This document shows positions 54,860-63,968 of a DNA stretch of 64,000 nt, piece after piece. The DNA is taken from NCBI RefSeq assembly GCF_000332055.1, contig NZ_ALVZ01000222.1, positions 18,759 to 82,758 of the forward strand, read 5' to 3'. The position numbers and the translations under genes are program-made. The notes beneath the pieces are model-generated. The model saw only the letters and a list, made by a program, of their open reading frames with translations, did not search any database and was not told where the DNA came from. The stretch comes from Xenococcus sp. PCC 7305. Lineage in GTDB: Bacteria; Cyanobacteriota; Cyanobacteriia; Cyanobacteriales; Xenococcaceae. How positions within the stretch are numbered: position 1 is the first letter of the stretch; each line of letters begins with the position of its first letter.

Positions 54860-57151
54860 TCAAAATGGGACGTCCTCATCATCTTCATATGCAGTTAAAT
54901 CTGGTCGATTGAGAATTGTCGTAGTAGATTCTTCTCGTGATTGGTTTTGATCATTTTGAGAATTTAAGCTATTAGATATTGCTGTCTCTGCTACTGTCTC
55001 GTCTAATGGTGAATTCTCTTCTGCGTTTCCGAGGTCAATAACTTCTCCATCAAAACTTTTGGCTAATAATTCTACCGCTTTCTGGAACTCTCCCACTGCT
55101 GGCATATTATCAGGATTAGCTATGATATCTTGATTGTGATGCTCTAATTGTCCATTAGCTATGGGAATTTGAGTGTCAGTAATTGCTGGGGGCTTAGAAG
55201 TTGCAATAGTTGGGTTCGACTTTGGAGTTTCTGTATGCGATCGCGAAGTTTCATGAGCGACAACAGGTTTCGCAATCTGGGGAGGCGGATCTGCGATAGC
55301 AGGTGAAGATGAGGGAAGTGTAGAGGCAACAGAATGACCATTGGAAGTCGGAATGTTGGGGGGATTTTCTGGTGTCTTAATGGCTGCGATTTCCGCTTTC
55401 GCAGAAGAATCACTACCGTTGGAATGCGGTTTTGAGGGCGGTTTGCTGGCAACAGAAGAACTATGATTATTATCAGATTGTTGTGAACTCTTTTTGGCAA
55501 CTTCGAGAGTTACTTTGATTTTGCGTTGGCAAGCCTGGGAAAAAGCAGTTTCAATATTGGATATTTTTCCTTGAATTAACTTAATCAGGGGAGGAGACAC
55601 AACGCCAATGGTGACCATTGAGCCATTGATGCTAATGAGATGGCATTTTTGCGATAGTAAGGTTTGAGTCGTGGGCGGCTGAGCTAAAGCGATCGCTTTT
55701 TGCCAAATGGTGTCTGGATTAATATCGGTCGTAGATGTTGCAGCAACAGAGGTCGTTTCAGTTTCTGCAATCGGCTCAATTGGTTTGCTTGGAAGCGGTT
55801 GAGAAGTTTGTGGTTGAAATACAGTAGCAGCATTACTAATTGACTCAACTTCAACTGGTTCCTTGACTGGTGATTCAGTAACTGAAATTTCTTGAGTGTG
55901 GGCAATAGTAGAAGAATTGGCACTTGGTGCAACAGTTTTGCTTTCAGTAGCTTGAGAAGGTAAAGAGTTTGGTTGTTGAGCAACAATATTTTCTCTTATC
56001 CCATCATTCCTTACTTGTTTCTTTTCTTTATTTCCTTGTTCCTCCTTCCTCGTTCCTCCTTCCTGAGTTGAAACCAAACCCAATAACGTTACCTCCAACC
56101 ATAAACGAGGTTGCGTCGTATTTTTCAGTTGCACTTCCGCATCTTTGAGTTGTTGTTGACCTTGTAGAATCAGGGCAATTTCCCAATGAGCTGCTTCTGT
56201 TTGCAATTCCTGCCAACAGGTTTCCGTTACCGCGACCAAATCATTACGCTGGGGAGAAGTCTTGGCGATCACAAGATTGAGATAGAAACTTGCCAAATTT
56301 TGCAAAACGACTAGAGGTTCTCTGCCGCGATCGAGTAAATTACGGCATTTTTCTAAAATATGCTCCAGATTTTTGCTTCTAATTGACTTTAGTAAACCCA
56401 ATAAATCTTGTTCGGGAACTGCACCGACCAAATCCCAAACTTGATCGATAGTTATGGTGTCAGGAAATAAACTTAATTGATCTAATAAGCTTTCGGCATC
56501 TCGCAACCCGCCATTGGCAATTTGCGCTACAAGAGTAATTGCCTCTTTCGCGATCGCGATTTTTTCTGTTGCAGCAATATATTCAAGATGACGAGTCATC
56601 TCTCCCAGGGGAATACGGCGATAATCAAATCTTTGGCAACGAGAAATAATCGTGGAAAGAACCCTTTGTGGATCGGTTGTTGCCAAAATAAAAACTACTT
56701 GAGGTGGCGGCTCTTCCAATGTTTTTAGTAACGCATTAAAAGCTGCTGTACTGAGCATATGACACTCATCAATAGCATAAACCTTGTAACGAGATTGCAC
56801 GGGTGCAAACTTAGCTCTTTCGATAATCTCGCGGATATTATCGACTCCCGTATTGCTAGCGGCATCAATCTCAATCACATCTAAAGCTGTTCCGACCGCG
56901 ATCGCCTGACAAACGGCACATTGACCACAAGGCGTTGCTGTCGGTTTAGGCACTGCCAAACAGTTTAAAGACTTGGCCAAAATACGCGCGCTAGAAGTTT
57001 TCCCCGTTCCCCTTGGCCCCGTAAAAAGATATGCTGGAGCTATTTTTTCCTGTTCAATTGCATTAACCAAAGTATTGGCGATCGCCTCTTGACCGACTAA
57101 ATCCCCAAAAGTTTGAGGTCGATATTTATGATGAAGAGGTTCGTAGGCCAT
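54860..57151 (-). CDS. dnaX: DNA polymerase III subunits gamma/tau
   Basis: 763 residues. The clamp-loader ATPase domain has Walker A TGPRGTGKTSSARIL (~44-58), zinc ligands CGQCAVCQ with an earlier cysteine (SLNCLAV), YAIDECHML and TIISRCQRFDYR (sensor 1 and arginine finger). Domain III follows to ~370. About 380-640 is Ser/Pro/Thr/Gln-rich low-complexity linker with a short beta-rich segment (LLSQKCHLISINGSMVTIGV) in it. The end (AYEDDEDVPF) resembles the polymerase-binding tip of tau. No intein and no obvious slippery programmed-frameshift site; a gamma form, if made, would need another route. Confidence 0.93.
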   Translation of the reverse strand: MAYEPLHHKYRPQTFGDLVGQEAIANTLVNAIEQEKIAPAYLFTGPRGTGKTSSARILAKSLNCLAVPKPTATPCGQCAVCQAIAVGTALDVIEIDAASNTGVDNIREIIERAKFAPVQSRYKVYAIDECHMLSTAAFNALLKTLEEPPPQVVFILATTDPQRVLSTIISRCQRFDYRRIPLGEMTRHLEYIAATEKIAIAKEAITLVAQIANGGLRDAESLLDQLSLFPDTITIDQVWDLVGAVPEQDLLGLLKSIRSKNLEHILEKCRNLLDRGREPLVVLQNLASFYLNLVIAKTSPQRNDLVAVTETCWQELQTEAAHWEIALILQGQQQLKDAEVQLKNTTQPRLWLEVTLLGLVSTQEGGTRKEEQGNKEKKQVRNDGIRENIVAQQPNSLPSQATESKTVAPSANSSTIAHTQEISVTESPVKEPVEVESISNAATVFQPQTSQPLPSKPIEPIAETETTSVAATSTTDINPDTIWQKAIALAQPPTTQTLLSQKCHLISINGSMVTIGVVSPPLIKLIQGKISNIETAFSQACQRKIKVTLEVAKKSSQQSDNNHSSSVASKPPSKPHSNGSDSSAKAEIAAIKTPENPPNIPTSNGHSVASTLPSSSPAIADPPPQIAKPVVAHETSRSHTETPKSNPTIATSKPPAITDTQIPIANGQLEHHNQDIIANPDNMPAVGEFQKAVELLAKSFDGEVIDLGNAEENSPLDETVAETAISNSLNSQNDQNQSREESTTTILNRPDLTAYEDDEDVPF

Positions 57152-57211
57152 AAAGAAAGATTAAAGAAAAATTTTGCTCACTAGGAACTGAAGGTAGAAC
57201 TCAGTATAGCG

Positions 57212-57258
57212 GAAGTAATAAGTAATAAGTAATAAGTAATGAGTAATAAGTAATGAGT
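57212..57258. repeat. STRR (AGTAATA) tandem repeat
   Basis: About six heptamers AGTAATA/AGTAATG, the same family as at 18097 and 35122. Confidence 0.8.
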
Positions 57259-57306
57259 CCTATCTTCGTGAGATCAAGATCATAAGTATTGATCTATCAG
57301 CTTTTT

Positions 57307-57326
57307 GCTATCTATTAATAGATAGC
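57307..57326. promoter_or_regulatory. Perfect 20-bp palindrome, possible operator
   Basis: GCTATCTATT followed by its exact complement AATAGATAGC. No loop and no T-run, so a terminator is unlikely. Its place between two divergent genes fits an operator, but this is inferred. Confidence 0.4.
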
Positions 57327-57630
57327 TTATTTACGCTCACATCTATTATATAATTTGGCGATCGCACATTGTTATATTTTGGCTAATCGAAATGAATCAA
57401 ATGTTTCTCAGTGTCAAACTATAAAAGTTAATTGCATTAGGTATTTTCGCGTAAAAATGTTGGCTAATGATTTAATAGAATAAATGATTTTACTGAAATT
57501 TAAAATATTATTTAGAATTAGTTTATTTTATCTTTAAAACTAAATTCTATTCACTGACATTCGCTACATAATTCGCTAATAATATACAAGAAATACAAAA
57601 ATATTTTAAACATTGATAATTTAGAGAAAA

Positions 57631-59613
57631 ATGGACAATAATCTTCTGCTGCAACCTAGTGCTCACGAGCAGTATATGTTGGAATTGATTAATCGAGCTC
57701 GTGCCAACCCCAACGCCGAAGCGACACGCTATGGCCTCAGTGATTTAAATCGTGGATTATCTTCTGGGACTATTAGTAGCGCTCCCAAACAACCTTTGGC
57801 TTTCAATTTTTCACTAACAGATGCTGCTAGGGATCATAGTCAATGGATAAGTGATACCAATACCTTTAGCCATACAGGAGCAGGTGGTAGCAGTCCTGGT
57901 GACCGCATGGCGGCTGCTGGTTATGATTTTACTGGCTCTTGGAGTTGGGGAGAGAATATTGCTTGGCAGGGCACCACAGGAACTCCGAATATTACCAACT
58001 TTGTTGCCGATGAACATGAAGGCTTGTTTCTTAGTGACGGTCATCGTAAAAATATTCTCAAGAGTAGTTTTCGAGAAATTGGCGTTGGAGTGATACAAGA
58101 TACTTTTACGACTTCTGTTAGAACTTATAACGCTGTTATTACTACTCAAAAATTTGCCTATTCTGGTTCCTCAGTTTTTTTAACTGGAGTGGCTTTTGAT
58201 GATTTAGTAGCTGAGGATGCTTTTTATAATGTTGGCGAAGGATTAAGTGGCATTGAAATTACAGCAACCAGACAATCTGATGATAAAAGTTTTACGACTC
58301 ATACCCTCGATGCTGGAGGTTATAAAATAGCTTTAGACGCCGGAACTTATGATGTGACTTTTGCTGAAAATGGCACAATCATTGGCAATAGTTATACTAT
58401 TACAATTAATTCTCAAAACGTTAAACTCGATCTCGATACTAGTAATCTAGGGACATTACCAGAAGAAAGTAGTCCAGTTATCGTAGATGATGGAGAGCTG
58501 ATTCGTGGCGGACAGGATAAAGATACACTTCGTGGTGGAATTAAAGATGACAGTCTCTATGGTCAGGGGAATGATGACAAACTAATTGGCAATGATGGTC
58601 ATGATCTTCTTAAAGGAGATGAGGGGAATGATATTCTCCTAGGAAGTGATGGTCATGACACTCTTTATGGTGGTGCTGGAGATGATATTCTTTACGGTCA
58701 AGGTGGCGATGATAGTCTACTAGGAAATGATGGCAATGACACCCTCAATGGCGGAACTGGAGATGATATTCTTTACGGGAAAGATGATGATGATCGCTTA
58801 ATTGGGGCTAGCGGGAATGACATGCTCATGGGGGGTGATGGTCATGATTTTCTCCTGGGAAATGATGGCAATGACACCCTCAATGGCGGAATTGGAGATG
58901 ATATTCTTTACGGGAAAGATGATAATGATAGCTTAATTGGTGCTAACGGCAATGACACTCTTCGTGGCAACGCTGGAGATGATAGTCTTTACGGTCAAGG
59001 TGATAATGATCGTCTAATTGGAGACAAGGGTCGTGATCTTCTCATGGGAGGTAATGGTGATGATATTCTCCTGGGAGGTAATGGTGATGACACTCTCTAT
59101 GGAGAAGCTGGTGCTGATGTCCTTTTTGGACAGAATAACAATGACAGCCTAATTGGAGGTGATGGCAATGACACTCTCTACGGAGAAGCTGGCGCTGATA
59201 TCCTTTCGGGCCAGAATGATGATGATAGGTTAATTGGGGCTGATGACAATGACAGTCTCTATGGAGGCGCTGGTGATGATATCCTTTTGGGTCAAAATGG
59301 TAATGACCAACTAGTAGGAAATGATGGCAATGATAGTTTTTATGGTGGCTTCGGCTTAAATAGTTTAACCGGTGGCTCTGGTAGTGATCGCTTTGTGATA
59401 ATGTCTGCTACTACTGGCGATCGCGATACGATTGAAGACTTTGAAGATGGTATCGATCGCATTGTTTTATCAGGAGATCTATCTTTTGGCAATTTGGAGA
59501 TATTTAATGACCCCACTAGTCCCGGCACCATCATTGAGGACAAGAGAAGCAATACTGTGATAGCTATAGTATCAGGAGTTGATGCTAGCCTCATTACCGA
59601 AGCAGATTTTTAA
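57631..59613 (+). CDS. CAP-domain protein with RTX calcium-binding repeats
   Basis: 660 residues, no N-terminal signal. A CAP/SCP domain (~10-170: MLELINRARANPNAEATRYG, FSHTGAGGSSPGDRM, WSWGENIAWQG, HRKNILKSSFREIGVGV) is followed by a Cna-B-like domain (~180-285) and then about 30 RTX nonapeptides (~300-590, GGxGxDxLxG type such as GGAGDDILYGQGGDDSLLGN). The end (DTIEDFEDGIDRIVLSG) resembles RTX secretion signals. So it should be exported by a type I (ABC-HlyD-TolC) system and fold on binding calcium outside. No type I exporter genes lie next to it. CAP domains are found in secreted proteins of many kinds; function unknown. Confidence 0.88.
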   Translation: MDNNLLLQPSAHEQYMLELINRARANPNAEATRYGLSDLNRGLSSGTISSAPKQPLAFNFSLTDAARDHSQWISDTNTFSHTGAGGSSPGDRMAAAGYDFTGSWSWGENIAWQGTTGTPNITNFVADEHEGLFLSDGHRKNILKSSFREIGVGVIQDTFTTSVRTYNAVITTQKFAYSGSSVFLTGVAFDDLVAEDAFYNVGEGLSGIEITATRQSDDKSFTTHTLDAGGYKIALDAGTYDVTFAENGTIIGNSYTITINSQNVKLDLDTSNLGTLPEESSPVIVDDGELIRGGQDKDTLRGGIKDDSLYGQGNDDKLIGNDGHDLLKGDEGNDILLGSDGHDTLYGGAGDDILYGQGGDDSLLGNDGNDTLNGGTGDDILYGKDDDDRLIGASGNDMLMGGDGHDFLLGNDGNDTLNGGIGDDILYGKDDNDSLIGANGNDTLRGNAGDDSLYGQGDNDRLIGDKGRDLLMGGNGDDILLGGNGDDTLYGEAGADVLFGQNNNDSLIGGDGNDTLYGEAGADILSGQNDDDRLIGADDNDSLYGGAGDDILLGQNGNDQLVGNDGNDSFYGGFGLNSLTGGSGSDRFVIMSATTGDRDTIEDFEDGIDRIVLSGDLSFGNLEIFNDPTSPGTIIEDKRSNTVIAIVSGVDASLITEADF

Positions 59614-59637
59614 AGAAAGGTTTTATAACTCTTTTGA

Positions 59638-59720
59638 ACCTAAAACCTATCACCTACCACCTAAAACCTACCACCTACCACCTACCACCTACCACCTAAC
59701 ACCTAAAACCTAAAACCTAT
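59638..59720. repeat. STRR (CCTACCA/CCTAAAA) tandem repeat
   Basis: About eleven heptamers fill the gap between the convergent CAP-RTX and leuB genes. It touches the leuB stop codon. Confidence 0.85.
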
Positions 59721-60799
59721 TACAAAATATTGAGTAATGCCTCACCCATACCTTGGCATCCAGTAGCTGTCATGCCCTCAGACATAATATCCCCAGTACG
59801 ATAACCAGCATCTAATACCTTAGTTACCGCTTCTTCAATCATGGTTGCTGCGGATGGTTCATTTAATCCATAACGCAACATCATGGCCGCACTGAGAACC
59901 TGCGCTAATGGATTGGCCTTATCTTGTCCTGCAATATCTGGGGCAGAACCATGAACTGGCTCGTAAACTCCAGGGCCATCGGAACTTAAGCTGGCAGAAG
60001 GTAACATGCCAATACTCCCGGTCAACATTGCCGCAGCATCGGAAAGAATATCTCCAAAAAGATTACCTGTCACAATAGTATCAAATTGCTTCGGGGCGCG
60101 GACTAATTGCATGGCAGCATTATCAACATAGAGATGGGACAATTCTACATTGGGATAGTCTTCGGCGATCGCAGTAACGCGATCGCGCCAAAGTTGTGAA
60201 ACATCTAGGACATTAGCCTTATCCACAGAACATAATCTACCTCGACGTTTTTGAGCTGTTTCAAATCCCAGTTTAGCGATGCGATCTATTTCCGATTGAT
60301 TGTAGGCCATAGTATTGACACCGCGTTTTTCCCCTGTTTCCGTCGCAAAAATCCCCTTGGGCTTGCCAAAATAAACGCCCCCAGTTAATTCTCGAACCAC
60401 CATAATATCTACTCCTTCAACGATTTCTCGCTTGAGGGATGAAGCATCAATTAATTGGGGCAAAATCGTTGCCGGGCGCAAATTAGCAAATAAATCCAAT
60501 CCTGCTCTGAGTCCTAACAAACCAGTCTCAGGACGTTTTTCTCGGGGCAGATTGTCCCATTTATAACCACCGATCGCCGCGAGTAAGACCGAATCACTCT
60601 GGCGACATGTAGCTAGAGTTTCCTCGGGAAGAGGTTCGCCGGTGGCGTCAATAGCCGCACCACCGATTAAGGCTTCCTCAAAACTAAACTCAAGATCGCA
60701 TTTTTGCCCTACCACTTTTAGGACATCTGTCGCTACCGCGATAATCTCGGGGCCAATGCCATCACCAGGAAGTAAGGTAATGCGATATTGTTTAGTCAT
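59720..60799 (-). CDS. leuB: 3-isopropylmalate dehydrogenase
   Basis: 359 residues. NAD-dependent oxidative decarboxylation of 3-isopropylmalate, in leucine synthesis. Seen are the opening [33 protein letters not shown], the substrate motif [16 protein letters not shown], the metal-binding [15 protein letters not shown] and the NAD-site [20 protein letters not shown]. The active-site Tyr, in [19 protein letters not shown], and Lys, in VDKANVLD, are present. Single gene. Ends in an STRR array. Confidence 0.97.
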   Translation of the reverse strand: MTKQYRITLLPGDGIGPEIIAVATDVLKVVGQKCDLEFSFEEALIGGAAIDATGEPLPEETLATCRQSDSVLLAAIGGYKWDNLPREKRPETGLLGLRAGLDLFANLRPATILPQLIDASSLKREIVEGVDIMVVRELTGGVYFGKPKGIFATETGEKRGVNTMAYNQSEIDRIAKLGFETAQKRRGRLCSVDKANVLDVSQLWRDRVTAIAEDYPNVELSHLYVDNAAMQLVRAPKQFDTIVTGNLFGDILSDAAAMLTGSIGMLPSASLSSDGPGVYEPVHGSAPDIAGQDKANPLAQVLSAAMMLRYGLNEPSAATMIEEAVTKVLDAGYRTGDIMSEGMTATGCQGMGEALLNIL

Positions 60800-60881
60800 G
60801 ATCAGTAGGAAAATTATTTACAATATTTTTACAGCCTTAATAATTTACCATTTGGTTGTGCGTCGTCGTTAAAAGTGAAAT

Positions 60882-61187
60882 ATGAATAGAGCAGTTATTA
60901 AATTTTCTTCCGAAGATTGCGGAATTTGTCACAAGATGTCCTTTTATGACAAGAAGGTATCTCAAGAATTAGAGTTAGATTTTATTGATGTAAAAATGCA
61001 AGATACTGCCACTTATCGCAAATATCGCAAAATTTTACTTACTCAATATCCCAACAAGGAAGAAATGGGCTGGCCGACCTATCTAGTATGTGATTCTCCA
61101 GAAGGTGATTTCCAAATTATTGGGGAAGTTAAAGGTGGACATCCTAAAGGCGAATTCCGTAAACGGCTTCAGGAAGTTATCAACTAG
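60882..61187 (+). CDS. Small thioredoxin-like protein with CGIC motif
   Basis: 101 residues. The redox motif CGIC at residues 13-16 (FSSEDCGICHKMSFYDKKVS) and the cis-proline region MGWPTYLV fit a thioredoxin fold. It lacks an export signal, so it should be cytoplasmic. It resembles small cyanobacterial thioredoxin-family proteins of unclear partner. Lies divergent from leuB, upstream of mreB. Confidence 0.8.
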   Translation: MNRAVIKFSSEDCGICHKMSFYDKKVSQELELDFIDVKMQDTATYRKYRKILLTQYPNKEEMGWPTYLVCDSPEGDFQIIGEVKGGHPKGEFRKRLQEVIN

Positions 61188-61328
61188 AGAGACAAGAAAT
61201 CAAAATTCAAATCTATAAAAATATACTGAAAAAAATCTAACTCGACATTATTATTATGTTGAGGGTAAATTATAGACTTGACTAGCACCGAGCAAAACAA
61301 TCTTTATTGTGAGGAGACGTTAATAATA

Positions 61329-62366
61329 GTGGGCTTTTTTAACCGTTTTAACCTTTCGAGGGACATGGGGATAGATCTAGGCACAGCTAATACCTTGGTC
61401 TACATATCCGGCAAAGGCATCGTTCTCGAAGAACCATCAGTTGTTGCGATCGAAAAAAGCACTGGTGAGCCCAGAGCTGTGGGGACAGAGGCTAAGCTGA
61501 TGCTGGGCAGATCTCCTGAGAGCGTTGAGGCGGTGCGCCCACTAAAAGATGGTGTGATTGCCGATTTTGATGCCACAGAATTGATGCTCCAAGAATTTAT
61601 TAAGCGCGCCTATGAAGGGAAGCCCTTGGTCAATCCACGAATGGTGATTGGGATTCCTAGTGGAGTCACCAAGCTGGAGCGACGAGCGGTTATGGAAGCG
61701 GCATCTCAAGCCGGAGCGAGGGAAGTGGATTTGATTGACGAGCCTCTAGCTGCGGCGATCGGTGCAGGATTGCCCGTTGCCGAACCAACAGGAAATATGA
61801 TTGTCGATATTGGGGGCGGGACTACAGAAGTCGCAGTAATTAGTTCCCAAGGCAAAGTCGTTAGCGAATCGATTAAAATAGCTGGGGACGAATTGACCGG
61901 CGCTATCATTCAATATATAAAAAGGGAACATAAACTAGCAGTGGGAGATAATTCTGCTGAAAATCTTAAATTGCAATTAGGATCTGCCTATCCTATGGAT
62001 TCTGAACAAGAGACGATCGAAGTTAGTGGTTTACATCTTTTATCAGGATTACCCAGAACAGTAACTATCTCTGGGGTAGAAATTCGCGAATGTTTGGCCG
62101 AACCTGTAGCGTCAATCATTAAGACAATTAAAAGCACTTTAGAACAAACTCCTCCAGACTTAGCTGCCGATATTATAGATCGCGGGATTATGTTAGCTGG
62201 TGGTGGGGCTTTGCTGCGAGGGTTGGATACTCTTGTCAGTCAAGAAACAGGAATTGTGACTCATATAGCCGCTGATCCCCTTAGATGTGTTGTCTTGGGA
62301 ACAGGTAAAGTTTTAGAAGATAAGACCTTGGATCGGGTTTTCCGAGATCGCTCTGTATTAGCGTAA
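61329..62366 (+). CDS. mreB: Rod-shape actin homologue MreB
   Basis: 345 residues from GTG 61329, chosen because MreB starts with GFFNRFNLSRDMGIDLGTAN and GAGGAG lies at 61311-61316; a TTG at 61278 would add 17 unrelated residues. The actin fold shows MGIDLGTANTLVY (phosphate 1), DLIDEPLAAAIGAGLP, MIVDIGGGTTEVAVIS (phosphate 2) and IMLAGGGALLRGLDTL (adenosine). The N-terminal amphipathic stretch binds the membrane. MreB guides lateral wall synthesis or, in cyanobacteria, cell shape. Co-transcribed with mreC, 24 bases downstream. Confidence 0.97.
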   Translation: MGFFNRFNLSRDMGIDLGTANTLVYISGKGIVLEEPSVVAIEKSTGEPRAVGTEAKLMLGRSPESVEAVRPLKDGVIADFDATELMLQEFIKRAYEGKPLVNPRMVIGIPSGVTKLERRAVMEAASQAGAREVDLIDEPLAAAIGAGLPVAEPTGNMIVDIGGGTTEVAVISSQGKVVSESIKIAGDELTGAIIQYIKREHKLAVGDNSAENLKLQLGSAYPMDSEQETIEVSGLHLLSGLPRTVTISGVEIRECLAEPVASIIKTIKSTLEQTPPDLAADIIDRGIMLAGGGALLRGLDTLVSQETGIVTHIAADPLRCVVLGTGKVLEDKTLDRVFRDRSVLA

Positions 62367-62390
62367 GATACTGGACTGAAATTAATTCTT

Positions 62391-63146
62391 ATGAGTTCTT
62401 GGAGTGAAAAACATAGCTTATCCATAGCCGTTACTATGGTCGTTTTGGGATGTTCTTGGTTGCTCAAGCAAACCCAAATGTCTCCAGTCTTGGAGGCTTA
62501 TTATTTGGCAACCTCTCCTTTACAATCCCAGAGACAGCTACTTTTGGAAGATAAGTTGACCAATGCTCGTATTTTAGAGCTAGAGCAAAAAAATGAGGAG
62601 CTAGAACATCAAAATTCTCAATTTAAAGAGCTTTTAGATTATATTGGACCAAAATCAGCATCAGCTATTCCCGCACCGATTATTGGCCGATATCAAGATG
62701 GCTGGTGGCATCAAATTATTATTGGTCGCGGGAGTAACGACAGTATCCAAGAAGGCTATGTCGTGACGGGAATTGGCGGTATTGTCGGCAGAATTGTCGC
62801 CGTGACGCCCAATACTAGTCGTGTCCAGTTGGTGAGTCATCCCAGCAGTCGTGTGGGAGTGGTTGTCACTAGATCTCGTCATCTAGGATATCTGCAAGGC
62901 CATGAGGGCAAAACGGCAACTATGCATTTTTTTGCTAAAGTGACTGACATTAAAACTGGAGACGCGGTTTCAATCTCTCCTTTGAGTAATTTATATCCGC
63001 CTGGAATGGCGATCGGAAAAATTGTCTCGGTTACCTATGATGAAGGCCCAGCACCCAAAGCAGAGGTGGAATTGACTGCACCACTGGATTCTTTGGAATG
63101 GTTGGTTGTTCAACCTTTTCAGCCTAATATTTTTGAGCAAGAATAA
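62391..63146 (+). CDS. mreC: Rod-shape protein MreC
   Basis: 251 residues. One membrane helix (~10-27, SIAVTMVVLGCSWLL), a coiled coil (~45-82, LEDKLTNARILELEQKNEEL) and the periplasmic beta domains (GSNDSIQEGYVVTGIGGIVG, TSRVQLVSHPSSRVGVVVTR). MreC links MreB to wall synthases. mreD, which usually follows, is not in the 800 bases downstream. Confidence 0.92.
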   Translation: MSSWSEKHSLSIAVTMVVLGCSWLLKQTQMSPVLEAYYLATSPLQSQRQLLLEDKLTNARILELEQKNEELEHQNSQFKELLDYIGPKSASAIPAPIIGRYQDGWWHQIIIGRGSNDSIQEGYVVTGIGGIVGRIVAVTPNTSRVQLVSHPSSRVGVVVTRSRHLGYLQGHEGKTATMHFFAKVTDIKTGDAVSISPLSNLYPPGMAIGKIVSVTYDEGPAPKAEVELTAPLDSLEWLVVQPFQPNIFEQE

Positions 63147-63155
63147 GGGGAAAGG

Positions 63156-63261
63156 TCTTAGGTATTGGGTTTTAGGTGTTAGGTGTTAGTGTAAATACAC
63201 AACTTGGCAATTTTATGGTCTAGTCAGGACTGGTGTTAGGTTTTAGGTAGTAGGTTTTAGG
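63156..63261. repeat. STRR (TTTTAGG/TGTTAGG) arrays after mreC
   Basis: Two arrays, 63156-63189 and 63233-63261, of TTAGGTG/TTTTAGG units. They sit where mreD would be expected. Confidence 0.75.
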
Positions 63262-63270
63262 AAAAAAAAC

Positions 63271-63391
63271 GTGAGTTCGATGATTACAAAATTTACTAGT
63301 TCTGAATAAGGACTTGGGGATTTAGGGATTTGGGGATCTAGGAAAAAGCCCATCACTTCGTTGTTCAACTTGGGAAATTTAATCAAAAAAA
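63271..63391. repeat. Interspersed ~120-bp repeat, copy B
   Basis: Same orientation and nearly the same sequence as 36450-36572 (GTGAGTTCGATGATTACAAA ... CTTCGTTGTTCAACTTGG ... AAATTTAATC). No frame. The rest of 63392-63643 holds a short CCTAACA array (63480-63509) and no gene. Confidence 0.75.
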
Positions 63392-63479
63392 TCATATTTT
63401 GATTTAGCTCGGAGAATATTTTAGATCTAAAGAATTTTTATGTCTATCATGGCTGGATTAATCGTTTTTCGGGATTTCC

Positions 63480-63509
63480 CTAACACCTAACACCCAACAC
63501 CTAAAACCT
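63480..63509. repeat. STRR (CCTAACA/CCTAAAA) tandem repeat
   Basis: Four heptamers of the CCTAACA type, complementary to the TTAGGTG family just upstream. Confidence 0.7.
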
Positions 63510-63643
63510 TTTACTCGCAATTCACTTAATTTTGCCAAGTCGTGTAAATAAACTCTCAGCAAGATTTTAGATTGCGATCAATTAATCCTCAGATAGAAAA
63601 TTTAGATTTGAGCTATGACCAATTTCACAGGAAATATAGTTCA

Positions 63644-63967
63644 ATGATCAGATCTTTTATTATTGGTAGCTTGGCTATTGTTTTAACTAGCATTGCACCA
63701 GCTCAAGCCCAAACTATTGATGAACCAGCTTATAATCTCACACCCAGGAATTTGATTAACCTAGGACGTCAGGGAAAATTTAAAGCTCAAGGAGTCCCCA
63801 GTCACGCCAGGTTTATTAGTGCTATTCGTTCAGGAAAAGTGGATGCACAGATTTTGGTCAGTAGCGCGATCACAAATAATCGATTACCTCAATCGGCAAT
63901 TAGCGATCGCGATTACCTTAATGCGGTGAATGATCACTTAAAATCTGGAGGTTGCAGCATAAATTAG
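63644..63967 (+). CDS. Small secreted protein of unknown function
   Basis: 107 residues from ATG 63644, chosen because it starts a clear signal peptide (MIRSFIIGSLAIVLTSIAPAQAQ, cleavage after AQA) and AGGAAA lies ~12 bases upstream; a TTG at 63572 would add 24 residues before the signal. The mature part is ~85 residues (NLTPRNLINLGRQGKFKAQG, FISAIRSGKVDAQILVSSAI) and ends GGCSIN with one cysteine. I know no family for it by name. Presumably periplasmic. Confidence 0.7.
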   Translation: MIRSFIIGSLAIVLTSIAPAQAQTIDEPAYNLTPRNLINLGRQGKFKAQGVPSHARFISAIRSGKVDAQILVSSAITNNRLPQSAISDRDYLNAVNDHLKSGGCSIN

Positions 63968-63968
63968 A

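Larger units (their letters stand above)
57152..57630. other. Intergenic region with STRR and a perfect palindrome
   Basis: 479 bases upstream of dnaX and the CAP-RTX gene, which are divergent. Contains an AGTAATA tandem array (57212-57258) and the palindrome at 57307-57326. The last 200 bases are very AT-rich. No gene. Confidence 0.6.

Noticed and set aside
55159..55500. Leucine-rich ORF inside dnaX
   Set aside because: A frame-shifted reading of the low-complexity linker of DnaX; no own start signals.
54860..57151. Programmed frameshift or intein in dnaX
   Set aside because: One continuous frame with normal clamp-loader motifs; no splice-junction motifs and no convincing slippery run.
58490..59390. 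Regular repeats that could be taken for a CRISPR array or satellite DNA
   Set aside because: They are in frame and encode RTX nonapeptides of the CAP-RTX protein; spacing is 27 bases and units vary.
61278..61328. Longer MreB start at TTG 61278
   Set aside because: The extra 17 residues do not resemble MreB, and GTG 61329 with GAGGAG upstream gives the expected N-terminus.
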